Shown: positions 17,877 through 26,163, numbered from the stretch's first letter. The stretch: DNA of 45,714 bases from an uncultured Nitrosomonadales bacterium (GCA_903885165.1 CAISHO010000012.1:1-45714); one strand, 5' to 3'. Numbers and translations are program-made. Notes: generated by a model from the sequence alone, not told the origin.

Positions 17877-18596
17877 TTATTTCAAAAATACCCTGTCGGC
17901 AGCGACAGGCGTATCGGAGACCTTGAGTGCCGCGAAATACTCGGCAAGCAAATTAATTTCTGTATCAGTCAACGCGGCAGCGATATGTCGCATGAGTCCG
18001 TTCGGATCGTTATAACGTGTCGGGACAAGCGCCAATTGCTGTTTGCGGCTTCGTTTCGACGCCTGCTGCGCTACGCCCTTGAATGCGTGCAATTGTGCTT
18101 CAATATACTGTGCCTGCTGTCCGGCAAGCGGCGGGAAAACTGTTCCGACCCCGATGCCATCGGGCCCGTGACAAGAAGAACAGGCTGGAATATTTCGCTC
18201 CCACGCGCCACGCTGCACTATCCATGCAGCACTACCGGCAGTGGGATAGGCCGGGGTAGTCTCGGGTACATTGACACCCGGTTTGGCTGACAGCGCCACA
18301 GCAACGGCAGTTATTTCATCTTCCGTAAGCGCCAGCGCGACTGAACCCATCATTTCATTGTGCCGGGTACCACCCCTAAAATCATGTAATTGTTTGATGA
18401 GATAGTCAACGGGCAATCCGGCGGTACGCGGGATACTCGCATTGCCCTTCAAGTCCTCGCCATGACAGGCAACGCAAGCAACTGCAACCGGATTCGCACC
18501 GCCATTATTGATGATTGTATTGCCGTCCACTGCGATGGCGGCAATCGGTGTAAGCAAGAGCACCATCAGGGTGCTAGCAAAATGCAGCTTGTTCAT
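17877..18596 (-). CDS. Diheme cytochrome c4-like protein (TsdB-like electron acceptor)
   Basis: A 239-residue exported protein with a signal peptide (MNKLHFASTLMVLLLTPIAA) and two c-type heme sites, C41-C44-H45 and C139-C142-H143. Each lies in a half resembling a single-heme class I cytochrome, so the protein is a tandem duplication like cytochrome c4. Candidate Met ligands include the MMGSVALAL segment of the first half. Directly upstream of a TsdA-like gene, it fits TsdB, which takes electrons from TsdA. A general cytochrome c4 feeding a terminal oxidase is equally compatible with the sequence. Confidence 0.8.
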   Translation of the reverse strand: MNKLHFASTLMVLLLTPIAAIAVDGNTIINNGGANPVAVACVACHGEDLKGNASIPRTAGLPVDYLIKQLHDFRGGTRHNEMMGSVALALTEDEITAVAVALSAKPGVNVPETTPAYPTAGSAAWIVQRGAWERNIPACSSCHGPDGIGVGTVFPPLAGQQAQYIEAQLHAFKGVAQQASKRSRKQQLALVPTRYNDPNGLMRHIAAALTDTEINLLAEYFAALKVSDTPVAADRVFLK

Positions 18597-18649
18597 CTTA
18601 TTTCCTTATGAGGCGCTGGCAGTATCGATCCGTTCAAATGAGTCAGGTC

Positions 18650-19156
18650 CTATAAATCGCCGCGACTGGCCGCGACCATCATATCCTTCATCGAGCTCAT
18701 CACCTGCATTGCACTGTCACGGGTATCGGCCGGCATCGCCTGTATCATCTTGATATCCATCATCATGGAGATCACCCAGCGCGTGCCGCTCACGTCCTCG
18801 ATCAACGCGATGCGACAAGGCATAAAGGCGATCATCTGCGGATCAGCGCTCAGCAACTTATTGGCCGTCAGCCCGTCGCAGAAATTGTAGATTTCCATGC
18901 GCTTGGCGGGTTTTCCGGTCAATGCGGCGATTTCCTTGTAGATCAGATTGGAACCGACAAACTTCAGGTTGCGCTGATTAGCACGCAACTTCAGTGATTC
19001 AATCGCATCGTCGAAACTCACACTATCCTGAACCTTGATTTTGGCAATCTGCAACTTCACTTCGGTGTAGGCCAGCGGATCGGCAGGTTCTGCGGCCAGC
19101 ACGGGTTGCAAGGAAAATAAAGACAACAACGATAAAACCAAACGCAACTTATTCAT
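18650..19156 (-). CDS. DUF302 domain protein, exported
   Basis: About 168 residues with a signal peptide (LVLSLLSLFSLQPVLA) and a DUF302 fold (DSVSFDDAIESLKLRANQRN, FVGSNLIYKEI, MEIYNFCDGLTA, FMPCRIALIEDVSGT). The ATG at 19156 is preferred because AAGGA lies six bases upstream, whereas the ATG two codons earlier abuts it. Two cysteines (near residues 90 and 113) could form a disulfide or bind a ligand. DUF302 proteins recur in sox clusters without a known job. It follows soxB by only 11 bases, so it is surely co-transcribed. Confidence 0.85.
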   Translation of the reverse strand: MNKLRLVLSLLSLFSLQPVLAAEPADPLAYTEVKLQIAKIKVQDSVSFDDAIESLKLRANQRNLKFVGSNLIYKEIAALTGKPAKRMEIYNFCDGLTANKLLSADPQMIAFMPCRIALIEDVSGTRWVISMMMDIKMIQAMPADTRDSAMQVMSSMKDMMVAASRGDL

Positions 19157-19167
19157 ATTCATTCCTT

Positions 19168-20883
19168 TTAGATCATGCCCGGATTGCCGGCCATGCCTTT
19201 GAGTTTAGGCATATTCGGTGTCGTCACCTTGACAACTTTTTCATCGCGCAAATGACGTGCAACCAGATCCCAGATCGGCTCACCACCCTTGTCGCGCGCC
19301 GCTTCCGACACAGGCGCCCAACCCGCCACCTTGTAAACCTTATCTGCTTCGATCAACTTACCATTCAGTCTCATGTCCTGAATCCGACTCCCCATCGCTG
19401 CGCCCGGCTCACAGGTATATTCAAGTCCGCCTACGCGCACCATATCGCCACCCTGCTGATAGTAAGGATCAGGATTAAACAGGTTGTCGCCCACATCTTC
19501 AAGCACGGTCTTGATCTGCGCTCCGGTCATGTTATTGACTGTAGTGGTGGGGTAAGTGATCGCCGTCTGATTGAGCACATCTTCCATGGTGATCGCCGAA
19601 CCCGGCAACAACGAGGTACCCCAGCGGAATCCCGGCGAGAAGGCGATCGGCGCATCCTTTTCCTTCATCAAGGCATCGAGTATCAGTTGGTCGAAACTGC
19701 CGTTGAAATTACCCCGGCGATACAGCAGACCATCAGTAGTCGCCAGCTTCTCGGAGAGCTTCGCCTCGAACGGTGCGCGGTGCTTCTGCATCAGGGCTGT
19801 CATGTCCTTATCGGCCGCCAGCAGATTGGAGAACACCGGCATCAGTTTGTACTGATAACCCGCCACGCGACCGCCCTTAACCTCGAAGTCCAGCACGCCC
19901 AAAAACTTGCCGTTGGAACCTGCATTGGTCACCAGCGTCACGCCGCTGCGGTTCTTCACTTCAACCGGTTTAGGGATACCGTCGTGCGTGTGTCCGCCCA
20001 GAATCGCATCGAGTCCGGTCACACGGGATGCCATCTTCAGATCGACATCCATGCCGTTGTGCGAGAGCAATACCACGACCTGAGCACCTTTGCCGCGCGC
20101 TTCATCGATCATCAATTGCAGATTTTCTTCCTGAATACCGTACGACCAGTCAGGCACGAAGTAACGCGGATTAGCGATGGTGCTGTACGGGAAGGCCTGA
20201 CCGATAATCGCGACCGGCACCTTATTGATTTCGCGAATCACATAAGGTTTGAAGACCTGATCGCCGAAATCAGTGGTCTTGACGTTTTGCGCCACCACGT
20301 CGATTTTTCCCTTGAAGACGCCCTCTTCCGTTTCCTTGATACGAGCTGCCCCGTACGTACACTCCCAGTGCAGCGTCATCACGTCCACGCCCAGCGCCAG
20401 ACACGCGTCTATCATGTCCTGCCCGCGCGTCCACATCGCCTGACCTGTTCCCTGCCAGGTATCGCCACCGTCGAGCAGCAAGGAACCCGGCCGATCGGCG
20501 CGCACCTGTTTGACCAGCGTCGCCAGATGCGCGAAGCCGCCGACTTTGCCGTACTTTTTGGCCGCTTCCACAAAATTCAAACTGGTAAAGGCATGTGCAT
20601 CCATAGTACCGGGGCGGATACCGAAGTGTTTCAACAGCGCTTCGCCCACCAGATGGGGCACCTGTCCGTTGTTCGCCCCCACGCCCAGATTGATTTCAGG
20701 CTCACGGAAATAGATAGGATTGAGCTGAGCGTGACAGTCGGTGATATGCAGTAGACTGACACTACCCTTAGGCGCTGCACTCGCGACATTACCCGCCGCG
20801 TGGCTCACTCCATTTTCCAGCAAAAATCCACCCGCTGAGGCCAGCGCCAGCAACTGCAGAAACTCCCGACGGTTCATATCCAT
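19168..20883 (-). CDS. soxB: Thiosulfohydrolase SoxB
   Basis: A 571-residue periplasmic dimanganese enzyme that hydrolyses the sulfonate group from the SoxY-bound thiosulfonate as sulfate. A Tat-type signal (MNRREFLQLLALASAGGF) is at the N-terminus. 5'-nucleotidase-family metal motifs are present: LHITDCHAQLNP, LLDGGDTWQGTG, LHWECTYG in place of the usual GNHE, LLSHNGMD and LGGHTHDG. The C-terminal substrate domain is intact. An intrinsic terminator lies between soxX and this gene, so soxB may depend on readthrough or its own promoter. A long antisense frame is a shadow. Confidence 0.96.
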   Translation of the reverse strand: MDMNRREFLQLLALASAGGFLLENGVSHAAGNVASAAPKGSVSLLHITDCHAQLNPIYFREPEINLGVGANNGQVPHLVGEALLKHFGIRPGTMDAHAFTSLNFVEAAKKYGKVGGFAHLATLVKQVRADRPGSLLLDGGDTWQGTGQAMWTRGQDMIDACLALGVDVMTLHWECTYGAARIKETEEGVFKGKIDVVAQNVKTTDFGDQVFKPYVIREINKVPVAIIGQAFPYSTIANPRYFVPDWSYGIQEENLQLMIDEARGKGAQVVVLLSHNGMDVDLKMASRVTGLDAILGGHTHDGIPKPVEVKNRSGVTLVTNAGSNGKFLGVLDFEVKGGRVAGYQYKLMPVFSNLLAADKDMTALMQKHRAPFEAKLSEKLATTDGLLYRRGNFNGSFDQLILDALMKEKDAPIAFSPGFRWGTSLLPGSAITMEDVLNQTAITYPTTTVNNMTGAQIKTVLEDVGDNLFNPDPYYQQGGDMVRVGGLEYTCEPGAAMGSRIQDMRLNGKLIEADKVYKVAGWAPVSEAARDKGGEPIWDLVARHLRDEKVVKVTTPNMPKLKGMAGNPGMI

Positions 20884-20916
20884 AGTTAACCCTAAAATTC
20901 AATTTATTCGAAGCAT

Positions 20917-20945
20917 AAAAAAAGCCTCCCCTATTTCGGGAAGGC
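20917..20945 (-). terminator. Intrinsic terminator between soxX and soxB
   Basis: On the minus strand GCCTTCCC and GGGGAGGC form an 8-bp stem with one G-U wobble around a six-base loop, followed directly by seven T. It begins about 11 bases after the soxX stop and ends about 34 bases before the soxB ATG. The form is that of a rho-independent terminator. Confidence 0.85.
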
Positions 20946-20955
20946 CAATTTACTG

Positions 20956-21576
20956 TTACTTATTGACCGGTGACTCCGGATCCAGCAAGAGCGCCACTAA
21001 ATCCTTGATCTGTGCTTCTGTCAGAATTTTCATATGACCAAAACGGGGCATGTTGTTGCACGCATTATCTGCTTTGGCGTTGTAGAGACGGCCATAAACA
21101 TAACGCTGGCTATCCAGATCATTCCCCTGTTTTACGCCAAAATGCAGCAGACTGGGGCCGATCGTGCCGTAGGCGATTTCTTTTGCAGATAACTGATGGC
21201 AGTTATAGCAATTTCCCCCGGCCGGATCTTCCGCCTTGTCGCTCCAGGTCATGCCACGACCGCTCTGAGCCAACTTTTCACCGGCCTTCCAGTCACCCAT
21301 GTATTTATCGTCCGCTGGCCATTTAATGGCTGCCTGCTGCTGCTTCTCTATTTTGTGCTTCAGTTCAAGCGGCGGCTTGTTGCCATACTTGCTGCACAGC
21401 GCCTGCAACGCGTCCTGATTAACCCGATCCGCTTTGGCTATCCCCTTATCCTGAAAGTCACGTTTAACGATTTCGATCGTTTTCGCGTCCAGTTTTGATT
21501 CCACTGCCTGAACCGGCAAAACCAAAGTTGCCAGAGATGCTGTCAGCGCCGTACCTATCATCCATTTTGCATTCAT
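20956..21576 (-). CDS. soxX: Sulfur oxidation c-type cytochrome SoxX
   Basis: About 206 residues, the small subunit of SoxAX, which attaches thiosulfate to the SoxY cysteine and takes up two electrons. A signal peptide (WMIGTALTASLATLVLPVQA) precedes a single heme site CYNCH near residue 123. The C-terminal NMPRFGHMKILTEAQIKDLV and DPESPVN endings are typical of SoxX and include the Met ligand. It is longer than minimal SoxX because of a helical N-terminal insert. The second ATG (21576) is preferred since AGGAG abuts the first ATG but lies nine bases before this one. Confidence 0.95.
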   Translation of the reverse strand: MNAKWMIGTALTASLATLVLPVQAVESKLDAKTIEIVKRDFQDKGIAKADRVNQDALQALCSKYGNKPPLELKHKIEKQQQAAIKWPADDKYMGDWKAGEKLAQSGRGMTWSDKAEDPAGGNCYNCHQLSAKEIAYGTIGPSLLHFGVKQGNDLDSQRYVYGRLYNAKADNACNNMPRFGHMKILTEAQIKDLVALLLDPESPVNK

Positions 21577-21588
21577 GTTCGTCATCTC

Positions 21589-22395
21589 CTAACGTTTCAG
21601 ACCGGGTCCTGCAAAAGCCGCACCATTTGCACTGACCGCCAGATACATGGTCAGATCCACGGTTGCTTCGGAGGCAAATTTCGGCTCAGGGAAACGCTGT
21701 TGACGGAAACAATCATTCAGTCGCCACTGGAAAGAGCGTGTCAACCCTTGCGATACGCGATAGGCCGGCCAACTGATATAAGCCCCTTGTGCATCTTTCT
21801 GCACTTTCAAATTAGGCAAATCCTGCATGCGGATGCGCTGATTGCTGGCACCATGACAGGTAGAACAGGCGAAATCATAAGGACCGGCGCGGTAATTAAA
21901 AATTCGACGGCCAATTTCATAGGCCTCCTTTTCCTTGGGATGCTTGACGGAAACCGCCATCTTGATGCCCTTAGACTGCCCTGTCACATAGGTCGTCAGC
22001 GATGAAATATCCGAAGGTTTCTTCTCAGTGGCGAAAGGCTGTGCAGTAATCTCTTCGGTATTCAACCCTTGCAACGTGCTCATGCAGGTCAACAGACGAG
22101 ATTCCAGATCCTGAACACGACCGGTATCCTTGAAAAAACGCGGCAGTTCGGCGTAAGCCCCCTTCACCACCCCGGCACCTTTACCCAAGTCACATTTTTC
22201 CAGCGTGGCCATTTTCGGACCAGCCGCCGTTTTCCACAGTTCCTCGCCACGCATTTCATCAAAGTCAGCGGGATTACCATCGCTGATCATTTCCCGATAT
22301 TGCGCGATACGATCCGAATCAGATACTTCCGTCTCCGCCGCGATGGCCGCTCCGTTAGCAGCCAGCGCCAGTAGTAGAATTATTTTTGTATTCAT
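21589..22395 (-). CDS. soxA: Sulfur oxidation c-type cytochrome SoxA, monoheme type
   Basis: About 268 residues. A signal peptide ends near AIAA-ETE. The C-terminal heme site is C177-C180-H181 (ACSTCHG), and Cys229 (NDCFRQQRFPEP) is the cysteine that becomes the persulfide heme ligand of the active site. The N-terminal half has only two isolated cysteines, Cys68 and Cys104, instead of a second CxxCH, so this is the monoheme class in which a disulfide replaces the inactive heme. The open frame begins 11 codons earlier, but AGGGGG six bases before the ATG at 22395 fixes the start. Confidence 0.95.
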   Translation of the reverse strand: MNTKIILLLALAANGAAIAAETEVSDSDRIAQYREMISDGNPADFDEMRGEELWKTAAGPKMATLEKCDLGKGAGVVKGAYAELPRFFKDTGRVQDLESRLLTCMSTLQGLNTEEITAQPFATEKKPSDISSLTTYVTGQSKGIKMAVSVKHPKEKEAYEIGRRIFNYRAGPYDFACSTCHGASNQRIRMQDLPNLKVQKDAQGAYISWPAYRVSQGLTRSFQWRLNDCFRQQRFPEPKFASEATVDLTMYLAVSANGAAFAGPGLKR

Positions 22396-22437
22396 CTCTA
22401 TCCCCCTGAAAAAAAAGAACTGAATCAATTCAGATTA

Positions 22438-22755
22438 TTATGCAGCGGTGATGGCAGCTTCATCGGTGCGCTTATCACCTTTGTTATCCGCCCAACTGAC
22501 CGTGACTTTATCCCCCGCCGCGCCGCCCTTAAAATGAAACAGCAAATAGGGATTTTTGGAGACTGACTGACCGAATTGCGCTTCGAGCACAACCCGCCCC
22601 TGATATTCAGCTTTCACATCGCTGATAAACCAGGCCGGCACTAACACGCCGTCTGCATCCTTGCGCATCCCGGTTTCCATTTCGTGTTGCATCAGAATTT
22701 TTACTTCAGTCACGCCGTCTTTGACTGCGGCGCGAATTTTCATTGGATTGCCCAT
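22438..22755 (-). CDS. soxZ: Sulfur carrier partner SoxZ
   Basis: A 105-residue immunoglobulin-like protein that pairs with SoxY to form the carrier. It begins MGNPMKIRAAVKDGVTEVKI, typical of SoxZ, followed by the conserved HEMETGMRKDADG and WFISDVKAEYQGR segments. The longer open frame upstream is discounted: GGAGAG lies just before the ATG at 22755, and the upstream part falls in a hairpin region. Normally soxZ follows soxY directly; here 153 bases with two hairpins intervene. Confidence 0.95.
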   Translation of the reverse strand: MGNPMKIRAAVKDGVTEVKILMQHEMETGMRKDADGVLVPAWFISDVKAEYQGRVVLEAQFGQSVSKNPYLLFHFKGGAAGDKVTVSWADNKGDKRTDEAAITAA

Positions 22756-22770
22756 TAATCTCTCCGTCCT

Positions 22771-22857
22771 AACGGGTATGGCAAAATGCCACCCCTGATA
22801 ATAAAACACGCCATACCCGTTCCTCCATCTCAACCTTCCCCCGCAAGCGGGGAAAGG
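22771..22857 (-). repeat. Two hairpins in the soxY-soxZ gap
   Basis: AACGGGTATGGC (22771-22782) and GCCATACCCGTT (22810-22821) form a perfect 12-bp stem with a 27-base loop. A second GC-rich hairpin with core CCCCGC-AA-GCGGGG lies at about 22835-22857. Neither is followed by a T run on the minus strand. They may stabilise the soxY transcript or tune the ratio of SoxY to the downstream proteins. Confidence 0.6.
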
Positions 22858-22908
22858 AGCGAACGAACGCTGGCGCGGGTTTCACGTTAATGTTTAAATT
22901 GCCAATCT

Positions 22909-23397
22909 TTAACCGCCGCAGCCGCCTGCAGTGACCTTGACTTCACGGGCGACACGATAAAATTTACCGCCTGCCTTGACCAGCGCGATGACATTCGCCG
23001 TTTGACCCATTTTCACGCGTGTTGTCACCATGCTCTCGGTCCCTTGCGGAATCGTAAAGCTGGCGGCTAACACATTCGGATTTTTATCTACAAAGATAGA
23101 AATTTGTTCGACGTTGGCGAGCGTACTGATAACGGTGACAGGAACTACCGCACCGTTTTCGGCAATTTCAGGGACCGTCAGTTTAATCGCATCCGAGTTC
23201 TCGGGAATGATCACGCCCATTGCAGTTAACGCCTCATCCATAGACTTGGCAGCGAAGGCTTTTCTGTCCGACTCCGCCATGACATTTCCCACCAGACCCA
23301 GCGAACCGAACAAGGCCAGCAAACCTAAACCACCGCCCACTTTTAACGCATTTCGACGTTGCAGATTTATCGTCTGATTGTCTGTCATATTATTCAT
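22909..23397 (-). CDS. soxY: Thiosulfate oxidation carrier protein SoxY
   Basis: A 162-residue carrier with a Tat signal (QRRNALKVGGGLGLLALFGS) exported with SoxZ. The C-terminus is the swinging arm GGCGG, whose Cys160 carries the sulfur intermediates. The start at 23397 is chosen because GAGG lies six bases upstream; a later in-frame ATG exists. It is the first gene of the minus-strand sulfur block, divergent from the histidine kinase gene. Confidence 0.96.
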   Translation of the reverse strand: MNNMTDNQTINLQRRNALKVGGGLGLLALFGSLGLVGNVMAESDRKAFAAKSMDEALTAMGVIIPENSDAIKLTVPEIAENGAVVPVTVISTLANVEQISIFVDKNPNVLAASFTIPQGTESMVTTRVKMGQTANVIALVKAGGKFYRVAREVKVTAGGCGG

Positions 23398-23707
23398 CAA
23401 TCGCCTCAATTAAATATGTAAGGAAAAGTGTCCCTTTTTGATGGAACAGTCTGTCCAGACTTGCTGAACATACAGTGGATGCACCACCTGATCGCAGAAT
23501 AAAGTCTCTTTGTAACAAAGTAAATTAGTTGATTCTGGTAAGCCACTACGTGTTTCTACTTAGTAGCCGGGTAATTGCTTACTTAAAATTTTCAACCTAT
23601 TGATTATTAAGTATAATATTATTACTAACCTGAGGAGCCATTATCGACGACCATCCTGACACGGCGCGTATATAATCTCACAAATACGCTGACGCATTGT
23701 TGCCCTC
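23398..23707. promoter_or_regulatory. Divergent soxY / two-component control region
   Basis: This 310-base AT-rich spacer must hold the promoters of soxY (minus) and the sensor kinase (plus). AGTCTG-TC-CAGACT at 23448-23461 is a perfect 6-bp dyad about 50 bases upstream of soxY. A second dyad has arms CTAC (23546-23549) and GTAG (23563-23566) around TTTCTACTTA. A TATAAT at about 23669-23674 lies 35 bases before the kinase ATG and is a possible -10 element without a clear -35. The dyads are candidate binding sites for the adjacent LuxR-type regulator; that is inference. Confidence 0.5.
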
Positions 23708-25489
23708 ATGAAACGCATCTTAACTGTTCCCCCTCACCCCTTTGCTGATCTCTTCCTGGCATTTGTTATGCTGGGTTGGACCGGTTACGCCATCGCTTCG
23801 AATGTCGTACGCATCGGCGTACTGTCCTACCGGGAAATCGATGGCGCCGGGATTAATTGGGGCGAGATGAAGACAAAACTGTCGGCTGCGATACCCGGCG
23901 TAAAATTTGAACTGCGTCCGCTCACCGGCCCCCAGTTGCGTGTAGCAGTACAAAAAAATGAACTGGAATTTCTACTGACTAACGGCACTCAGTATGTCGC
24001 CCTGTCCAGCGAGTTCGGTGTTCAACGCATCGCCACCGTCATGCTGCCCGAAGCCGTCTCGCCCGAACAGGCGCTAGGCTCGGCGATTCTGACCTTAGCT
24101 GATCGTCAGGACATCGTTCAGCTGTCGGATATAAAAGGTCAGCGCGTGGCAGTTGTGGCGAACGACGCCTTCGGCGGATATCTCGCCGCCGAGCGCGAGT
24201 TGCTAGGTGCGGGTGTTGATTTGGAAGCAAAAGATGCGCATCTCTTGTTTGTTGGCTTCCCCATGCAAAAGACCATCGAAGCCTTACGCGACAAGCGTGC
24301 GGATGTGGCCATCGTCCGCACCTGTTTGGTCGAACATCTGGTAGCACAAGGGATCTTGCGTATGGCAGATTACAAGGTGGTCTCACCGCGTCCCGTCGCA
24401 GGCTTCCCCTGCGTGACCTCATCTCAACTCTACCCGGACTGGCCGCTGGCTGCCGCGCGCGGCACGGACCGTCAATTGGCCAAAGCGGTGGCGGTGGCAC
24501 TACTCTCCATGCCCATGTCGGATATGGGCTTGTCCTGGAGCATCCCGGCAGACTACCAATCCATCATGGAACTCGATCGCGAACTGATGATAGGGCCCTT
24601 TGCCGAACTCAGAACCAGTACCTTCCGTGGACTATTAAAAAACTACCGTGCCTATTTATTGACGGTTTTGCTCCTGCTGCTAGGTATCATTGCCCACTTT
24701 ATCCGCGTGCAGATTCTGGTTAAGCGACGAACCAACGAATTACGTCACGCTCAGTCCATCGCCAGCGACATGCAACGCAAAGCGGAACATATGGCGCGGC
24801 TGTCCATTTTGGGAGAGATGTCCAGCACACTGGCACACGAACTCAACCAACCGCTGGCTACAATCGCCAGCTATGCGCAGGGCCTCGCACGTCACTGCGC
24901 TGCCGGGCAACTCACCAAAGAGATGGTCAGTTCAGTCAACAATGAAATTGTTGCCCAAACCGAGCGCGCCGATAAAGTAATACGAAACGTACGGTCCTTT
25001 GCACGAAAGCGCATGGCCGCACGCGAAAGCAAAGCCCTTGCGACAACCGTGCAGGAGGCAATCGAAACACTCTCAACCATGCGCTCTGATTTCCCCAAAG
25101 TGACCTTGGAGAACCATCTTGAACCCGGTGCGAAGCTGGTGGCGGATCATCTGCAGATCCAGCAGGTGTTGTTCAATCTGATGAAAAATGCGGCCGATTC
25201 CATGGCCGGCTTGCCCGCCGAACAACGTGTGATTAATATGATCCTCGACCGTAGCGAGAGCGGCTATACCATTGCGGTCGTCGATCAGGGGCCACCTATT
25301 TCAGCTGACACACTCAATCACCTTTTTGAACCTTTTTTTACCACCAAAACGGATGGACTGGGTCTGGGGCTTGCCATTTGCAAAAGCATCGTCGAAGCGC
25401 ACGGTGGTCGACTGGAGGTCTATTCCCGCCATCCCTCGCAGGGACTGGTATTTCTTCTCAATCTACCCGAAATGAATAACTATGGATGA
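23708..25489 (+). CDS. Sensor histidine kinase with PhnD-like periplasmic domain (TtrS-like)
   Basis: A 593-residue membrane kinase. An N-terminal hydrophobic segment is followed by a PhnD/TtrS-type substrate-binding domain (residues about 33-300) with Cys206 and Cys235, then a membrane helix (about 315-333), a short coiled coil, the HisKA box with phospho-accepting His377 (LAHELNQPLA), and an ATPase domain with NLMKNAADSM, DQGPPI and TDGLGLGLAI motifs. The architecture matches TtrS, the tetrathionate sensor. Next to sox and a TsdA-like gene, it probably senses a sulfur oxyanion. It overlaps the regulator gene by eight bases. Confidence 0.88.
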   Translation: MKRILTVPPHPFADLFLAFVMLGWTGYAIASNVVRIGVLSYREIDGAGINWGEMKTKLSAAIPGVKFELRPLTGPQLRVAVQKNELEFLLTNGTQYVALSSEFGVQRIATVMLPEAVSPEQALGSAILTLADRQDIVQLSDIKGQRVAVVANDAFGGYLAAERELLGAGVDLEAKDAHLLFVGFPMQKTIEALRDKRADVAIVRTCLVEHLVAQGILRMADYKVVSPRPVAGFPCVTSSQLYPDWPLAAARGTDRQLAKAVAVALLSMPMSDMGLSWSIPADYQSIMELDRELMIGPFAELRTSTFRGLLKNYRAYLLTVLLLLLGIIAHFIRVQILVKRRTNELRHAQSIASDMQRKAEHMARLSILGEMSSTLAHELNQPLATIASYAQGLARHCAAGQLTKEMVSSVNNEIVAQTERADKVIRNVRSFARKRMAARESKALATTVQEAIETLSTMRSDFPKVTLENHLEPGAKLVADHLQIQQVLFNLMKNAADSMAGLPAEQRVINMILDRSESGYTIAVVDQGPPISADTLNHLFEPFFTTKTDGLGLGLAICKSIVEAHGGRLEVYSRHPSQGLVFLLNLPEMNNYG

Positions 25490-26105
25490 TGATCAAAACC
25501 CGCTCATCGTTGTCGTCGATGACGATGCCTCGCTCCGCCACGCTCTAGTCTTTTTGCTGGAATCAGCCGGTTGGCGCGCGGTTTCCTACGCCTCGGCGGA
25601 AGAGTTTTTAGCCGAAGGTGACAAACAAGCCGGCTGTTTGATTCTGGATGTACGCATGCCACGCATGAGCGGATTGGAACTGCAACGCACCTTAAACGAG
25701 CGTAAAATCCATTTGCCGGTTATTTTTCTGACCGGTCATGCCGACGTCACCATCGCGGTTCAGGCGATGAAGTTCGGCGCTTGCGACTTCATCGAAAAAC
25801 CGTTTAAGGATCAAACCTTGCTTGATGCGGTCAGTCAAGCCGTACGACGCAGCCGCCTGATGCGCGAAGAAAACGCCACTAAACTGGTACTGTCCGACCG
25901 TCTTAATAAACTGTCGCAGCGAGAAATGGAGGTGGCCAGATTGATTTCCAAAGGGCTGGCCTATAAGGTAGTCGGCTTACAATTGGACATTTCCGAACGA
26001 ACGGTTCAGGTTCACTGTCAGAACATCCGGGCAAAATTGGGTATCAACTCTGCTGCGGAACTGGTGCAGATGCTGATTACTGCGGCGCCTCAAAACGCGC
26101 CATAA
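25482..26105 (+). CDS. FixJ/TtrR-family response regulator
   Basis: A 207-residue regulator. The receiver domain has the acidic pair DDD near residues 13-15, phosphorylated Asp56 (LILDVRMPR), Thr in FLTGHAD and Lys in IEKPF. A LuxR/FixJ-type helix-turn-helix (LSQREMEVARLISKGLAYKV, ISERTVQVHCQNIRAKLGI) forms the C-terminus. Translationally coupled to the kinase. Likely targets are the dyads in the sox divergent spacer, by position only. Confidence 0.92.
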   Translation: MDDDQNPLIVVVDDDASLRHALVFLLESAGWRAVSYASAEEFLAEGDKQAGCLILDVRMPRMSGLELQRTLNERKIHLPVIFLTGHADVTIAVQAMKFGACDFIEKPFKDQTLLDAVSQAVRRSRLMREENATKLVLSDRLNKLSQREMEVARLISKGLAYKVVGLQLDISERTVQVHCQNIRAKLGINSAAELVQMLITAAPQNAP

Positions 26106-26163
26106 CAATAAGCTCATCAGTTAGCTTTATTCTGAGCTAACCATCCACCTGCCTTGATACCCC

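Noticed and set aside
19252-20754. 500-codon antisense open frame across soxB
   Set aside because: SoxB is unmistakable on the other strand; this frame has no start signal or domain.
22756-22833. 26-codon N-terminal extension of soxZ
   Set aside because: It crosses the 12-bp hairpin, and the ATG at 22755 has its own ribosome binding site and matches the SoxZ start.
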